Assembly (NCBI GenBank): GCA_024640385.1
Contig: JAHEFC010000019.1
Location: 11,257 to 17,206, forward strand
Source of the DNA: Sphingobacteriales bacterium
GTDB taxonomy: Bacteria; Bacteroidota; Bacteroidia; Chitinophagales; Chitinophagaceae
Direction of reading: 5' to 3'
Length of the DNA stretch: 5,950 bases
Below are positions 1-5,950 of the stretch, one piece after another. A program made the position numbers and the translations under genes. A model generated the notes under the pieces. It had not been told where the DNA came from. It saw only the letters and a program-made list of their open reading frames with translations, and did not search any database. The first letter of the stretch is position 1. Each line of letters opens with the position of its first letter.

Positions 1-1034
1 AATTCTTTCAGGATGGCGCTTTTGGTGAGATAGAATACAGCAAAACCAATGGCAGCAGTGATATTGCAGAATAGTGTTACAATTCCCATCCGGCCCACCA
101 TTTCCACCAGTGCTTCATGCTTGTGTTCCCTGGCTATGAACGAAGTATGATATTTATTCAGGAAATAGATGCAATTAGGCACACCTATCACTACGATCAA
201 TGGCGGAATCAATGCGTTCAGGATCGTTATACGGTATCCGAACAGCACCATCAGGGCAAGTGAGAATAATACACCTATGATCACCACCAGCAGGGACAGC
301 AAGGTGGTACGGATCGACCTGAAGAAAAGATAAAGAATGATGGTGGAGAGCAATAATGAGCCTAAAAGGAAGAACTGCATTTCTTTAGCGATCCTTACGG
401 CCAGGTTGCTCCTGATCATGGGCAGGCCACTCAGGTGAACTTCAATCCCGTTTGCTTTTGCAAAAGCATAAGCCCTTTCTGTAATGAGGGGTACTATTTT
501 ATCCCGTTGTTTTGAATTGAGTACTTCTTTATTTATCCTTACTCCAACCAGCCATGCGCCGGTTTCCGGATTATACATCAGGCCACGGTAAAAAGGCAGG
601 TTCATAAACACAGCTCCGAGGCTGTCGAGCTCCTGTTGGGAATTGACCTTCCTGGGGAAGATCTGGGTTGGGATCAGTTTTTCCGTTGAATCATTTTTCA
701 GCAGCGTAATGGCAGAAGCAACACTGATCACATCTTCCACGCCATTTATTCCTTTCATTTCATAATGAAAGTCCAGCAGGTTGGAAAAGAAAGGATCTTT
801 GAACAGATCTTTCCTGATGAATCCTATGGTGAAAAGATTTCCATCTTCTCCAAATTTTTCCTTGAAGGAGAGGTAGTCTTTATACTTGGGATTGTCTGCG
901 GGTATGGCCCTGGCAAAATCGTAACTGAGTTGCACTTTGGATGCATAGTAACCCATAACTACGGTAAAAACTGCCAGTGAAATGAGCAGCCATAGTCTAT
1001 TGCGAAGTAGCCATTCGCCAATATTTTTCCACAT
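1..1034 (-). CDS. RND/MMPL-family membrane transporter, N-terminal part (runs off left edge)
   Basis: The minus strand reads open for 344 codons from the ATG at 1034 to the window edge, with no stop. The protein begins MWKNIGEWLLRNR, followed by a hydrophobic helix at about residues 14-31. A soluble, presumably periplasmic, domain covers about 33-215 and contains KFGEDGN (60-66), common in Bacteroidota members of this family. A cluster of membrane helices follows at about 221-238, 244-266, 272-292 and 318-336. The third carries VIGVPNCIYFLNKYH (282-296), in the position of the conserved TM4 motif of MMPL proteins. This one-helix, large-loop, helix-bundle order is the first half of an RND/MMPL exporter, so roughly half the protein (usually near 770-800 residues) is seen. 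Such proteins use proton motive force to export lipids, sterol-like molecules or drugs; the substrate cannot be read here. The start is the only plausible ATG before the first helix, and no Shine-Dalgarno site precedes it. It is divergent from porZ. The family is secure and the specific role unknown. Confidence 0.9.
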   Translation of the reverse strand, partial: MWKNIGEWLLRNRLWLLISLAVFTVVMGYYASKVQLSYDFARAIPADNPKYKDYLSFKEKFGEDGNLFTIGFIRKDLFKDPFFSNLLDFHYEMKGINGVEDVISVASAITLLKNDSTEKLIPTQIFPRKVNSQQELDSLGAVFMNLPFYRGLMYNPETGAWLVGVRINKEVLNSKQRDKIVPLITERAYAFAKANGIEVHLSGLPMIRSNLAVRIAKEMQFFLLGSLLLSTIILYLFFRSIRTTLLSLLVVIIGVLFSLALMVLFGYRITILNALIPPLIVVIGVPNCIYFLNKYHTSFIAREHKHEALVEMVGRMGIVTLFCNITAAIGFAVFYLTKSAILKE

Positions 1035-1106
1035 GCACGCAAAGAAACAACATTTTAGGCAAGAGGGTTTTAAAAGCTATATCAGGGTATAGTATAATTT
1101 TGACCA
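1035..1106. promoter_or_regulatory. Divergent intergenic region between transporter and porZ
   Basis: These 72 AT-rich bases must hold the start signals for both outward-facing genes. Toward porZ there is a clear -7 type box (listed separately). Toward the transporter the best candidate is TAGCTTTT on the minus strand (1079 to 1072), one mismatch from the Bacteroidota TAnnTTTG element, with no convincing -33 TTG at the expected distance. No Shine-Dalgarno sequence precedes either start, which is normal for Bacteroidota. No operator-like palindrome is obvious. Confidence 0.45.
1093..1102 (+). promoter_or_regulatory. Putative porZ promoter -7 box, unusually close to the start codon
   Basis: TAATTTTG at 1095-1102 is an exact match to the Bacteroidota primary sigma -7 element TAnnTTTG. 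The overlapping TATAAT (1093-1098) would also serve as a classical -10 box. Only four bases separate it from the ATG at 1107, so transcription starting the usual 5-8 bases downstream would begin at or next to the start codon. No clear -33 TTG lies at the expected spacing. The match is seen; its use as a promoter is inferred. Confidence 0.45.
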
Positions 1107-3377
1107 ATGCAGAAACGGGTAGGGCTGATCTTCTTAGTTATCATTCCGGTGTTGGCAATGGCCCAGGGCCCCCCTCCGGTTGGCCAATGGCGGGAGCACC
1201 TGCCCTGGAATAATGCCATTGCTGTTTCGGTTGCCGGTAACGAGGTGTTCTGTGCCACTCCCTATGCCGCCTTTGTATATGATATAGATGATAATTCTTT
1301 TACCAGGCGATCGAAAGTGAATGGCCTTAGTGATATAGGCGTTGCCGCCATGTGCCATGATCCTGTTTCAGGATTGGCTGTAATTGCATATAGTAACAGC
1401 AACGTAGATGTATGGAAAGATGACCGTATTGTGAATGTTCCTGATATCAGGATCAGCAGCACCGGGGGCGATAAATCAATAAAAAGAGTTACGATAAGGT
1501 CTGGTATAGCATATCTCAGTACCGGGCTGGGGATCATCCTGATCGACCTGGGGAAATTCCAGGTTAAAGATACCTGGCGGATCGGTGACGGGGGGGCGGA
1601 GATCGGGGTCAATGGGGTAGCCTTCACGTCAAATACCGTGTATGCCGCTACTGCAGAAGGATTAAAATCTTGTTCCCTTGGCCTGGATCCGGCCGATTAC
1701 CGAAACTGGCAGAAACCGGCGCTGCCTGCCGGCAGGGCAGACCAGGTTGTTTCATCCAGCAACAGGGTTTTCGTACAGATGTCGGATCAGGTATACCTCT
1801 CTACCGGAACTGGCTTCAATCCATATTACCGGGGCTCGGGGATCAGGGGGATTGATAGTTCCGGGCAGGGCCTGCTGGTTTCAGAATCTGTTTCCGGAGC
1901 GGGCAGGGTATTGCAAACCGATGCTGCGGGGGGCGTTACGGGAACCTTCCAGCCTGCCGGACTTTCCCGGCCTGAACAGGCAGTTCTATATGGAACGGAA
2001 TGCTGGATCGCCGATCGGGACAATGGTCTGTTCAGGGCAGGCGCCAGTTCAGGAGAGAGGGTATTCCCGAATTCACCTATCAATATTGCAACCGGCCAGA
2101 TGATATTTGTCGGAAGCACACTTTGGGCAGCTGCCGGAACTGTCAGTGATGCCTGGAATTATACCTTCAACCCTAACGGCGTGTATAGATTCGCCGGGCA
2201 GTACTGGGATGGATATAACAAGTATGTGTATCCGAAAATTGACAGCATGATGGATTTCATCACTGTTGCAGGTCAGCCTTCCACCGGATCTGTGTATTGT
2301 GGGTCATATGGGGGCGGCCTGCTAGAGATCAGGAAAGATAATAGCCTGCAGATCTATAAACAGAATTCGCCGCTGGCTCCGGCCACCGGGGATCCGGGTT
2401 CCTACAGGGTAAGCGGGCTTGCTGTGGATAATGAATCCAACCTTTGGATCTCAAACTATGGTGCTCCGCAAAACCTTCATGTTCGAAAAGCCGATGGCAG
2501 CTGGCGGTCATTTTCCATTCCTTTCTTTCATTCCGAAAACGCTGTATCTGCGATCACCATTGACGATATCGGCCAGAAATGGATAGTATCGCCAAAAGAA
2601 AACGGATTGTTTGTATTCAATTCGGGATCCGGTATTGACAATACGGGAGACGACCAATGGAGGTATTTCAGGCAGGGGCGTGGCAATGGGAATCTTCCAT
2701 CAAACAATGTGTATTGCACGGTGAAGGATAAGAACGGTTTTATCTGGGTGGGAACTGATCAGGGTGTTGCTGTGATCAACTGTATTCAGGATGCAGTGAA
2801 AAGCAGCTGCGAGGCCATACTTCCCATTATTCAGGAAGATAATTTTGCGGGTTTCCTGTTCAGGGATGAGGAAGTGCTGGCCATGGCGGTGGATGGTGCA
2901 AACAGGAAATGGGTGGGCACGAGGAATGGATTATGGTTGGTAGCTGCTGAAGGTGACAAGATCATCTACCGTTTTACAAGATCCAACAGTCCGCTGCTTG
3001 CAGATGAGATAAATTCACTTACCATTGATCCTTTGAACGGTGAATTGTTCATTGCAACATCCTCTGGCATCTGTTCTTTCCGTAGCACGGCCACTGAAGG
3101 TGAAACCGGGGGATCTAACGTACTTGTATATCCGAATCCCGTGCCACCCGGCTACGGAGGCACGATCGCAGTCCGGGGTTTGCCGGCAAATTCCGTGGTG
3201 AAGATCACGGAGCTCGACGGGCGGCTGGTTTACCAGGCCAGATCCCTGGGCGGTCAGTTTGTCTGGAATGGAAGGGATTATAAAGGCAATAAGGCATCCA
3301 GCGGGGTTTATCTTGTGCTGGTGGCCGATGAACAGAACCGTGAAAAACTGACCACAAAAATATTTTTTACAAGATAA
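1107..3377 (+). CDS. porZ: PorZ-like type IX secretion system attachment-complex protein
   Basis: This 756-residue secreted protein has a signal peptide (KR near the start, hydrophobic core, likely cleavage after AMA at residue 19). About 25-320 form a first beta-propeller and about 330-660 a second one. Propeller-blade motifs are visible at 435-452 (LAVDNESNLWISN), 480-504, 533-558 (KDKNGFIWVGTDQG), 590-612 and 635-658, resembling two-component-regulator propeller repeats. The C-terminal 670-756 is a type IX sorting-type domain with YPNP (675-678), SSGVYLVLV (731-739) and TKIFF near the end. Two propellers plus this domain, the WREHLPWN opening and the total length fit PorZ of Porphyromonas gingivalis (about 780 residues). 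There PorZ sits on the cell surface with PorU, PorV and PorQ and supplies the anionic lipopolysaccharide that the PorU sortase attaches to cargo. In other Bacteroidota the attached glycolipid differs, so the exact substrate is unknown. The start is firm: an in-frame TGA lies at 1101-1103. The alternative call is a generic propeller protein secreted as type IX cargo. Confidence 0.8.
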   Translation: MQKRVGLIFLVIIPVLAMAQGPPPVGQWREHLPWNNAIAVSVAGNEVFCATPYAAFVYDIDDNSFTRRSKVNGLSDIGVAAMCHDPVSGLAVIAYSNSNVDVWKDDRIVNVPDIRISSTGGDKSIKRVTIRSGIAYLSTGLGIILIDLGKFQVKDTWRIGDGGAEIGVNGVAFTSNTVYAATAEGLKSCSLGLDPADYRNWQKPALPAGRADQVVSSSNRVFVQMSDQVYLSTGTGFNPYYRGSGIRGIDSSGQGLLVSESVSGAGRVLQTDAAGGVTGTFQPAGLSRPEQAVLYGTECWIADRDNGLFRAGASSGERVFPNSPINIATGQMIFVGSTLWAAAGTVSDAWNYTFNPNGVYRFAGQYWDGYNKYVYPKIDSMMDFITVAGQPSTGSVYCGSYGGGLLEIRKDNSLQIYKQNSPLAPATGDPGSYRVSGLAVDNESNLWISNYGAPQNLHVRKADGSWRSFSIPFFHSENAVSAITIDDIGQKWIVSPKENGLFVFNSGSGIDNTGDDQWRYFRQGRGNGNLPSNNVYCTVKDKNGFIWVGTDQGVAVINCIQDAVKSSCEAILPIIQEDNFAGFLFRDEEVLAMAVDGANRKWVGTRNGLWLVAAEGDKIIYRFTRSNSPLLADEINSLTIDPLNGELFIATSSGICSFRSTATEGETGGSNVLVYPNPVPPGYGGTIAVRGLPANSVVKITELDGRLVYQARSLGGQFVWNGRDYKGNKASSGVYLVLVADEQNREKLTTKIFFTR

Positions 3378-3378
3378 T

Positions 3379-4116
3379 ATGCTCCATAAAACGAAAGGCC
3401 TGGTGTTGCGTGCAGTGAAATATGGTGAAACCAGCCTTATTGTATCGATATATACGGAAATGTTCGGTGTGCAGTCCTATATCATTAACGGTGTCAGAAC
3501 CTCATCATTAAAACAACCTTACAGGGCCAATCTTTTTCAGCCGGCTACTTTGCTTGATCTTATAGTATATCATAACGACCGAAGCAACCTGCAACGCATA
3601 AAGGAATTCAAATGGTGTGTGATCTACAATGACATTTATAGGAATGTGCATAAGAACACAGTGGCTTTATTCATAACGGAAGTATTACAGAAATGCCTGA
3701 CCCAGCCCGAGGCCAATCCCGATCTTTTTGCATTTATAGAAGATGTTTTTATTCACCTGGATAAGGGAAATACCTCTGCCACTGCGAATTTCCCTCTTTA
3801 TTTCCTCGCCCATCTTGCGCAGTTTTTCGGGTTCAGGATACAGGACAGTTTTAGTGATGAGAATGTCATCCTGGATCTGCAGGAGGGCAGTTTCGTTCCA
3901 GCCCGGCCTTTGCACCAGAATTATATTGAGGGGCAGTTATGTAAAGTGATCTCTCAACTGCTGAAGACCCGGCATCCGGATGAGTTGTTCCAGCTGCAAA
4001 TCAATCGTGATCAGCGGAAAATACTGCTGGATACATTTATTTCATTTTACATCTTTCATCATCCGGGATTCAGTAATCTGAAGTCGGTGTCGGTATTGCA
4101 CGCACTATATGATTAG
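3379..4116 (+). CDS. recO: DNA repair protein RecO
   Basis: This is a full-length 245-residue RecO, a usual size for the family. The N-terminal part, about residues 1-78, has the opening typical of the RecO OB-fold (KTKGLVLRAVKYGETSLIVS, then YTEMFG and a basic GVRTSSLKQPYRA stretch). The rest, about 80-245, is the helical domain, ending HHPGFSNLKSVSVLHALYD. RecO binds single-stranded DNA and, with RecR, loads RecA onto SSB-coated DNA during RecF-pathway gap repair in the cytoplasm. The four-cysteine zinc knuckle of some RecO proteins is absent: the only cysteines (80, 106, 188) are scattered. The ATG lies one base after the porZ TAA with no Shine-Dalgarno sequence, so translation is probably coupled to porZ and no separate promoter is visible. 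The stop TAG directly abuts the heptamer array; its last G is the first base of the stem. The C-terminus looks complete. Confidence 0.93.
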   Translation: MLHKTKGLVLRAVKYGETSLIVSIYTEMFGVQSYIINGVRTSSLKQPYRANLFQPATLLDLIVYHNDRSNLQRIKEFKWCVIYNDIYRNVHKNTVALFITEVLQKCLTQPEANPDLFAFIEDVFIHLDKGNTSATANFPLYFLAHLAQFFGFRIQDSFSDENVILDLQEGSFVPARPLHQNYIEGQLCKVISQLLKTRHPDELFQLQINRDQRKILLDTFISFYIFHHPGFSNLKSVSVLHALYD

Positions 4117-4180
4117 CAGGTTGCAGGTAACAGGTTGCAGGTTGCAACCTGTTACCTGCAACCTGTTACCTGCAACCTGC
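4116..4180. terminator. 27-bp perfect stem with 11-base loop between convergent genes (possible bidirectional end signal)
   Basis: Bases 4116-4142 are the exact reverse complement of 4154-4180, giving a 27-bp perfect stem with an 11-base loop (4143-4153). A competing shorter hairpin is centred on 4144/4145 (GTTGCAAC with two further pairs). The position, between convergent recO and the amidohydrolase, suits a bidirectional transcription stop. However, neither side is followed by a T-run (AACCTGTAAT on the plus strand, TAATCATATAG on the minus strand), so it is not a classical intrinsic terminator. The stem is seen; the terminator role is inference. Confidence 0.4.
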
Positions 4181-4186
4181 AACCTG
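4117..4186. repeat. Palindromic array of ten heptamers (CAGGTTG / CAGGTAA)
   Basis: Seventy bases divide without remainder into ten 7-base units. Call CAGGTTG unit A and CAGGTAA unit B. Bases 4117-4144 read A B A A on the plus strand. Bases 4145-4186 are six units in the opposite orientation; read on the minus strand from 4186 they are A A B A B A. Orientation flips once, between 4144 and 4145. Because 7 is not a multiple of 3, translation cycles every 21 bases and gives peptides of the type LQVTGCR. Similar low-complexity tracts occur in Bacteroidota genomes from my general knowledge, but I cannot confirm the copy number here. The array sits exactly between two convergent genes and overlaps the 3' end of the minus-strand one. 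Confidence 0.95.
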
Positions 4187-5276
4187 TAATCCACACCGTG
4201 TCTATACCTAAAACATCCGCCCCGTTAACAGTTGCCCACTTCAGGATGGTTTCGGCAGGAATGGATGGGTAACGGTCACGAATAGTTGCAATTTCATGCG
4301 ATATCTTCAGCTCCGTGTTGCTGCTGTAACTGTCTGTACCGATTACAATCCTGCATCCACGGTCGATGAATTGCTGTATCGGGGGAAGGGCGTTTTCTAT
4401 ATAAAGGTTTGCGTTTACACAGAAACAATACACAAGGTTTATTCCGTTGCTTTTTGCATAGTCATTCGCCCATTCTATATCTTCTTCCGGCATGAATGTA
4501 TTATGCACCAGGATGATGGTCTGGCCTTTATTGAAATAAGGCAGGTAGCTCCTGATACTGCTTTTCCCTGTAACCCGGAAAGGAGAGCTGCTAATGCCGA
4601 AATATCTGTAGAGTTCCAGGAACTCCGATTCGCCCGTCTGGAAAAGATGATCTTCTGCCCGGGTCTCCTGATTGTGTATGGAGATCAGTCTGCCTTCAGT
4701 GGCGTCATTGATCATGCTTAGGGCCTTTGCGCATACCGTATATGATGCATGGGGTACCAGGGATGAACGCCCCACGCCTTTAGATTCATATAATGCAAGT
4801 ATGGAACTGTAATGCCCGATCATTTCAGGAGCCCTCGCTTCCGTTATGCTCAGCACTTCCACAAAATTCTGCCAGTGTATCCCGGAACCGAGTTTCTGTT
4901 CCAGGCTGTCCGTTGTATTGCATATGTCTCCCACTGCGATGATGCCGTCTTCTTTCATTTCCTGTATGGCATCAGCGATGCGGTCCTGGATCACCCGGGG
5001 ACCAAAATCCCTTTTACTTACTACCTGCAGCAGAAAAGGAACAAGGCCGGTATGGCGGGGCACCACATTCTTCAAATGGGAGAGTTCAATATGGCAATGT
5101 GCATTGACAAAACCCGGCGTAATGAGTCCGGGTACATAGTTTACGTTGTCGCCGGCTTCATTTGCATTGATGATATCTATTTTTCGGCCCTGTTGATCCC
5201 TGACCAGTACTTTTTCCCTGCCCCAGAGTTTTTCTCCGTCAAACAGGTGATCGCCCTGAACTTTCTCGTATGCCAT
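4152..5276 (-). CDS. Metal-dependent amidohydrolase (cytosine deaminase / chlorohydrolase-like), altered C-terminus
   Basis: This is a 374-residue member of the amidohydrolase superfamily, deaminase/chlorohydrolase branch. Metal and catalytic positions are visible: H60 and H62 in [12 protein letters not shown]176 in PHASYTV, H201 and E204 in SIHNQE, H258 in LVHNTF and D315 in GTDSYSSN. Such cytosolic enzymes hydrolyse amino or halide groups on heterocycles; the substrate here is unknown. Aminodeoxyfutalosine deaminase of menaquinone synthesis is a related possibility, with no neighbour support. In CFCVNANLY (284-292) a Val stands where relatives usually have Pro. The protein stops after GADVLGID (352-359) plus a tail [15 protein letters not shown], most of it encoded by the heptamer array, and lacks the final PGK-type strands usual in the family. 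Start choice: [14 protein letters not shown] at 5276 fits the family opening. An ATG at 5303 (MSAKLQNTG extension) is a real alternative, while the ATG at 5417 lies inside prfA. It is convergent with recO and divergent from prfA. Confidence 0.85.
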   Translation of the reverse strand: MAYEKVQGDHLFDGEKLWGREKVLVRDQQGRKIDIINANEAGDNVNYVPGLITPGFVNAHCHIELSHLKNVVPRHTGLVPFLLQVVSKRDFGPRVIQDRIADAIQEMKEDGIIAVGDICNTTDSLEQKLGSGIHWQNFVEVLSITEARAPEMIGHYSSILALYESKGVGRSSLVPHASYTVCAKALSMINDATEGRLISIHNQETRAEDHLFQTGESEFLELYRYFGISSSPFRVTGKSSIRSYLPYFNKGQTIILVHNTFMPEEDIEWANDYAKSNGINLVYCFCVNANLYIENALPPIQQFIDRGCRIVIGTDSYSSNTELKISHEIATIRDRYPSIPAETILKWATVNGADVLGIDTVWITGCRLQVTGCR

Positions 5277-5288
5277 GCCTGTATTTTG

Positions 5289-5296
5289 TAACTTTG
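5289..5296 (+). promoter_or_regulatory. Putative prfA promoter -7 box
   Basis: TAACTTTG matches the Bacteroidota -7 element TAnnTTTG exactly. Transcription would start near 5301-5304, giving prfA a leader of about 20 bases, a normal length. No good -33 TTG is seen upstream. The box lies in the 5' leader of the amidohydrolase, or inside its coding region if that gene starts at 5303. Confidence 0.45.
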
Positions 5297-5315
5297 CGCT
5301 CATTTTAATACCAGG

Positions 5316-5323
5316 CAAAAGTA
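5316..5323 (-). promoter_or_regulatory. Putative amidohydrolase promoter -7 box
   Basis: On the minus strand, 5323 to 5316 reads TACTTTTG, an exact match to TAnnTTTG. Transcription would begin near 5305-5310. That gives about a 30-base leader to the ATG at 5276 but only a few bases to the one at 5303, mildly favouring 5276. No clear -33 element is seen. Its first base is also the A of the prfA start codon. Confidence 0.4.
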
Positions 5324-5950
5324 TGATAGATAAACTGGAAGCGATAAAAGGGAGGTTTGACAACCTTGGTGTGGCCTTGACCAACCCTGAGGTGGTCAGT
5401 GATAACAGGAAGTTCACGCAGATCAGTAAGGAATACCGAAACCTGGAAAAGATCGTGAAAGCTTACCAGGAGTACAAAAACCTGCTGGACGATATTGATT
5501 TCAACCGGGAGGCCCTGATGGGTGATGATGCAGAACTTAGGGAGCTTGCCAAACTGGAAACTACGGGCCTGGAAGAGAAGAAGGAGGAAATGGAAAAGAT
5601 GATAAGGAACCTGTTGATCCCCAAAGATCCGCAGGATGAGAAGAACGCCATTTTAGAGATCAGGGCAGGTACTGGTGGTGACGAGGCCTCATTATTTGCG
5701 GGCGATCTGCTGAGAATGTATCTCCGTTACTGTGAGAAGAAAGGATGGAGAACTGCAATACTTTCAGAAAGTGAGGGTACGGTAGGTGGATTTAAGGAAG
5801 TGCAGGTAGAAGTAACCGGGGAAGATGTATATGGCACATTGAAATTTGAAAGCGGGGTGCATCGTGTGCAGAGAGTACCTGATACAGAAGCCAGCGGCAG
5901 GGTGCATACCAGTGCAGCAACCGTGGCAGTAATGCCGGAAGCGGAAGAAG
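5323..5950 (+). CDS. prfA: Peptide chain release factor 1, N-terminal part (runs off right edge)
   Basis: The first 209 residues of release factor 1 are present, of about 360 in the family. RF1 recognises UAA and UAG in the ribosomal A site and triggers peptide release. The start [15 protein letters not shown] and a long charged helical region (about 1-100, Glu/Lys-rich) form domain 1. [20 protein letters not shown] begins at 114 and [11 protein letters not shown] lies at 149-159. GVHRVQRVP (178-186) leads into the codon-reading loop, where the RF1-type PxT tripeptide is PDT at 186-188, rather than the SPF of RF2. [15 protein letters not shown] (192-206) follows. The catalytic GGQ loop lies beyond the window. 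The start is the only ATG consistent with the family N-terminus; there is no Shine-Dalgarno sequence, only an A-rich CAAAAGT. It diverges from the amidohydrolase with 46 bases between start codons. No frameshift is seen. Confidence 0.96.
   Translation, partial: MIDKLEAIKGRFDNLGVALTNPEVVSDNRKFTQISKEYRNLEKIVKAYQEYKNLLDDIDFNREALMGDDAELRELAKLETTGLEEKKEEMEKMIRNLLIPKDPQDEKNAILEIRAGTGGDEASLFAGDLLRMYLRYCEKKGWRTAILSESEGTVGGFKEVQVEVTGEDVYGTLKFESGVHRVQRVPDTEASGRVHTSAATVAVMPEAEE

Noticed and set aside
765..980. Plus-strand 71-residue frame
   Set aside because: It lies wholly opposite the transporter coding region, which has convincing membrane and loop motifs.
1670..2103. Plus-strand frames overlapping porZ in another frame, the longest 141 residues
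   Set aside because: The main porZ frame is continuous with coherent propeller motifs, and these alternatives have no recognisable domain.
4117..4186. Heptamer array as a CRISPR or an insertion-sequence end
   Set aside because: There are no spacers between units, no cas or transposase gene, and no target-site duplication; units are seven bases and directly abutting.
4296..5291. Two long plus-strand open frames (4296-4721 and 4812-5291) opposite the amidohydrolase
   Set aside because: They are antisense to a gene with all its catalytic motifs intact, and their translations show no recognisable domain.
5277..5417. Longer amidohydrolase start at 5417
   Set aside because: It would overlap the first 95 bases of divergent prfA on the opposite strand, and its extra residues are not typical of the family. 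Starts at 5276 or 5303 are more plausible.
5463..5651. Minus-strand serine-rich 62-residue frame
   Set aside because: It is the antisense reading of the Glu/Lys-rich helical domain of prfA; the serine and phenylalanine richness is a by-product of that.

Overview
The window looks like chromosomal DNA from a Bacteroidota bacterium, most likely a Chitinophagaceae-type soil or sediment lineage. The evidence is a PorZ-like type IX secretion gene with a C-terminal sorting-type domain, the absence of Shine-Dalgarno sequences ahead of every start, and several upstream matches to the Bacteroidota -7 promoter element TAnnTTTG. The family rank is inference from protein style only.

Layout. Bases 1-1034 (minus strand) hold the N-terminal 344 residues of an RND/MMPL-type membrane transporter that continues beyond the left edge. 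A 72-base divergent gap (1035-1106) separates it from porZ (1107-3377, plus), a two-propeller secreted protein of the type IX secretion system. recO (3379-4116, plus), a recombinational repair gene, starts one base after the porZ stop, so the two probably form a translationally coupled operon. Facing recO is a metal-dependent amidohydrolase (4152-5276, minus). The two genes converge on a 70-base array of ten heptamers (4117-4186) that folds into a 27-bp perfect stem. The array begins directly after the recO stop and supplies the last codons and stop codon of the amidohydrolase. prfA (release factor 1, from 5323, plus) diverges from the amidohydrolase and runs off the right edge.

How the genes fit together. 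No single pathway links them: there is an envelope transporter, an envelope secretion component, DNA repair, a small-molecule hydrolase and translation termination. This is an ordinary core-genome neighbourhood with no mobile element, phage gene, RNA gene or CRISPR array that I can support. The most unusual item is the palindromic heptamer array. It appears to have replaced the normal C-terminal end of the amidohydrolase. Secondary points are a promoter box so close to the porZ start that its mRNA may be leaderless, and two promoter boxes pointing toward each other between the amidohydrolase and prfA.
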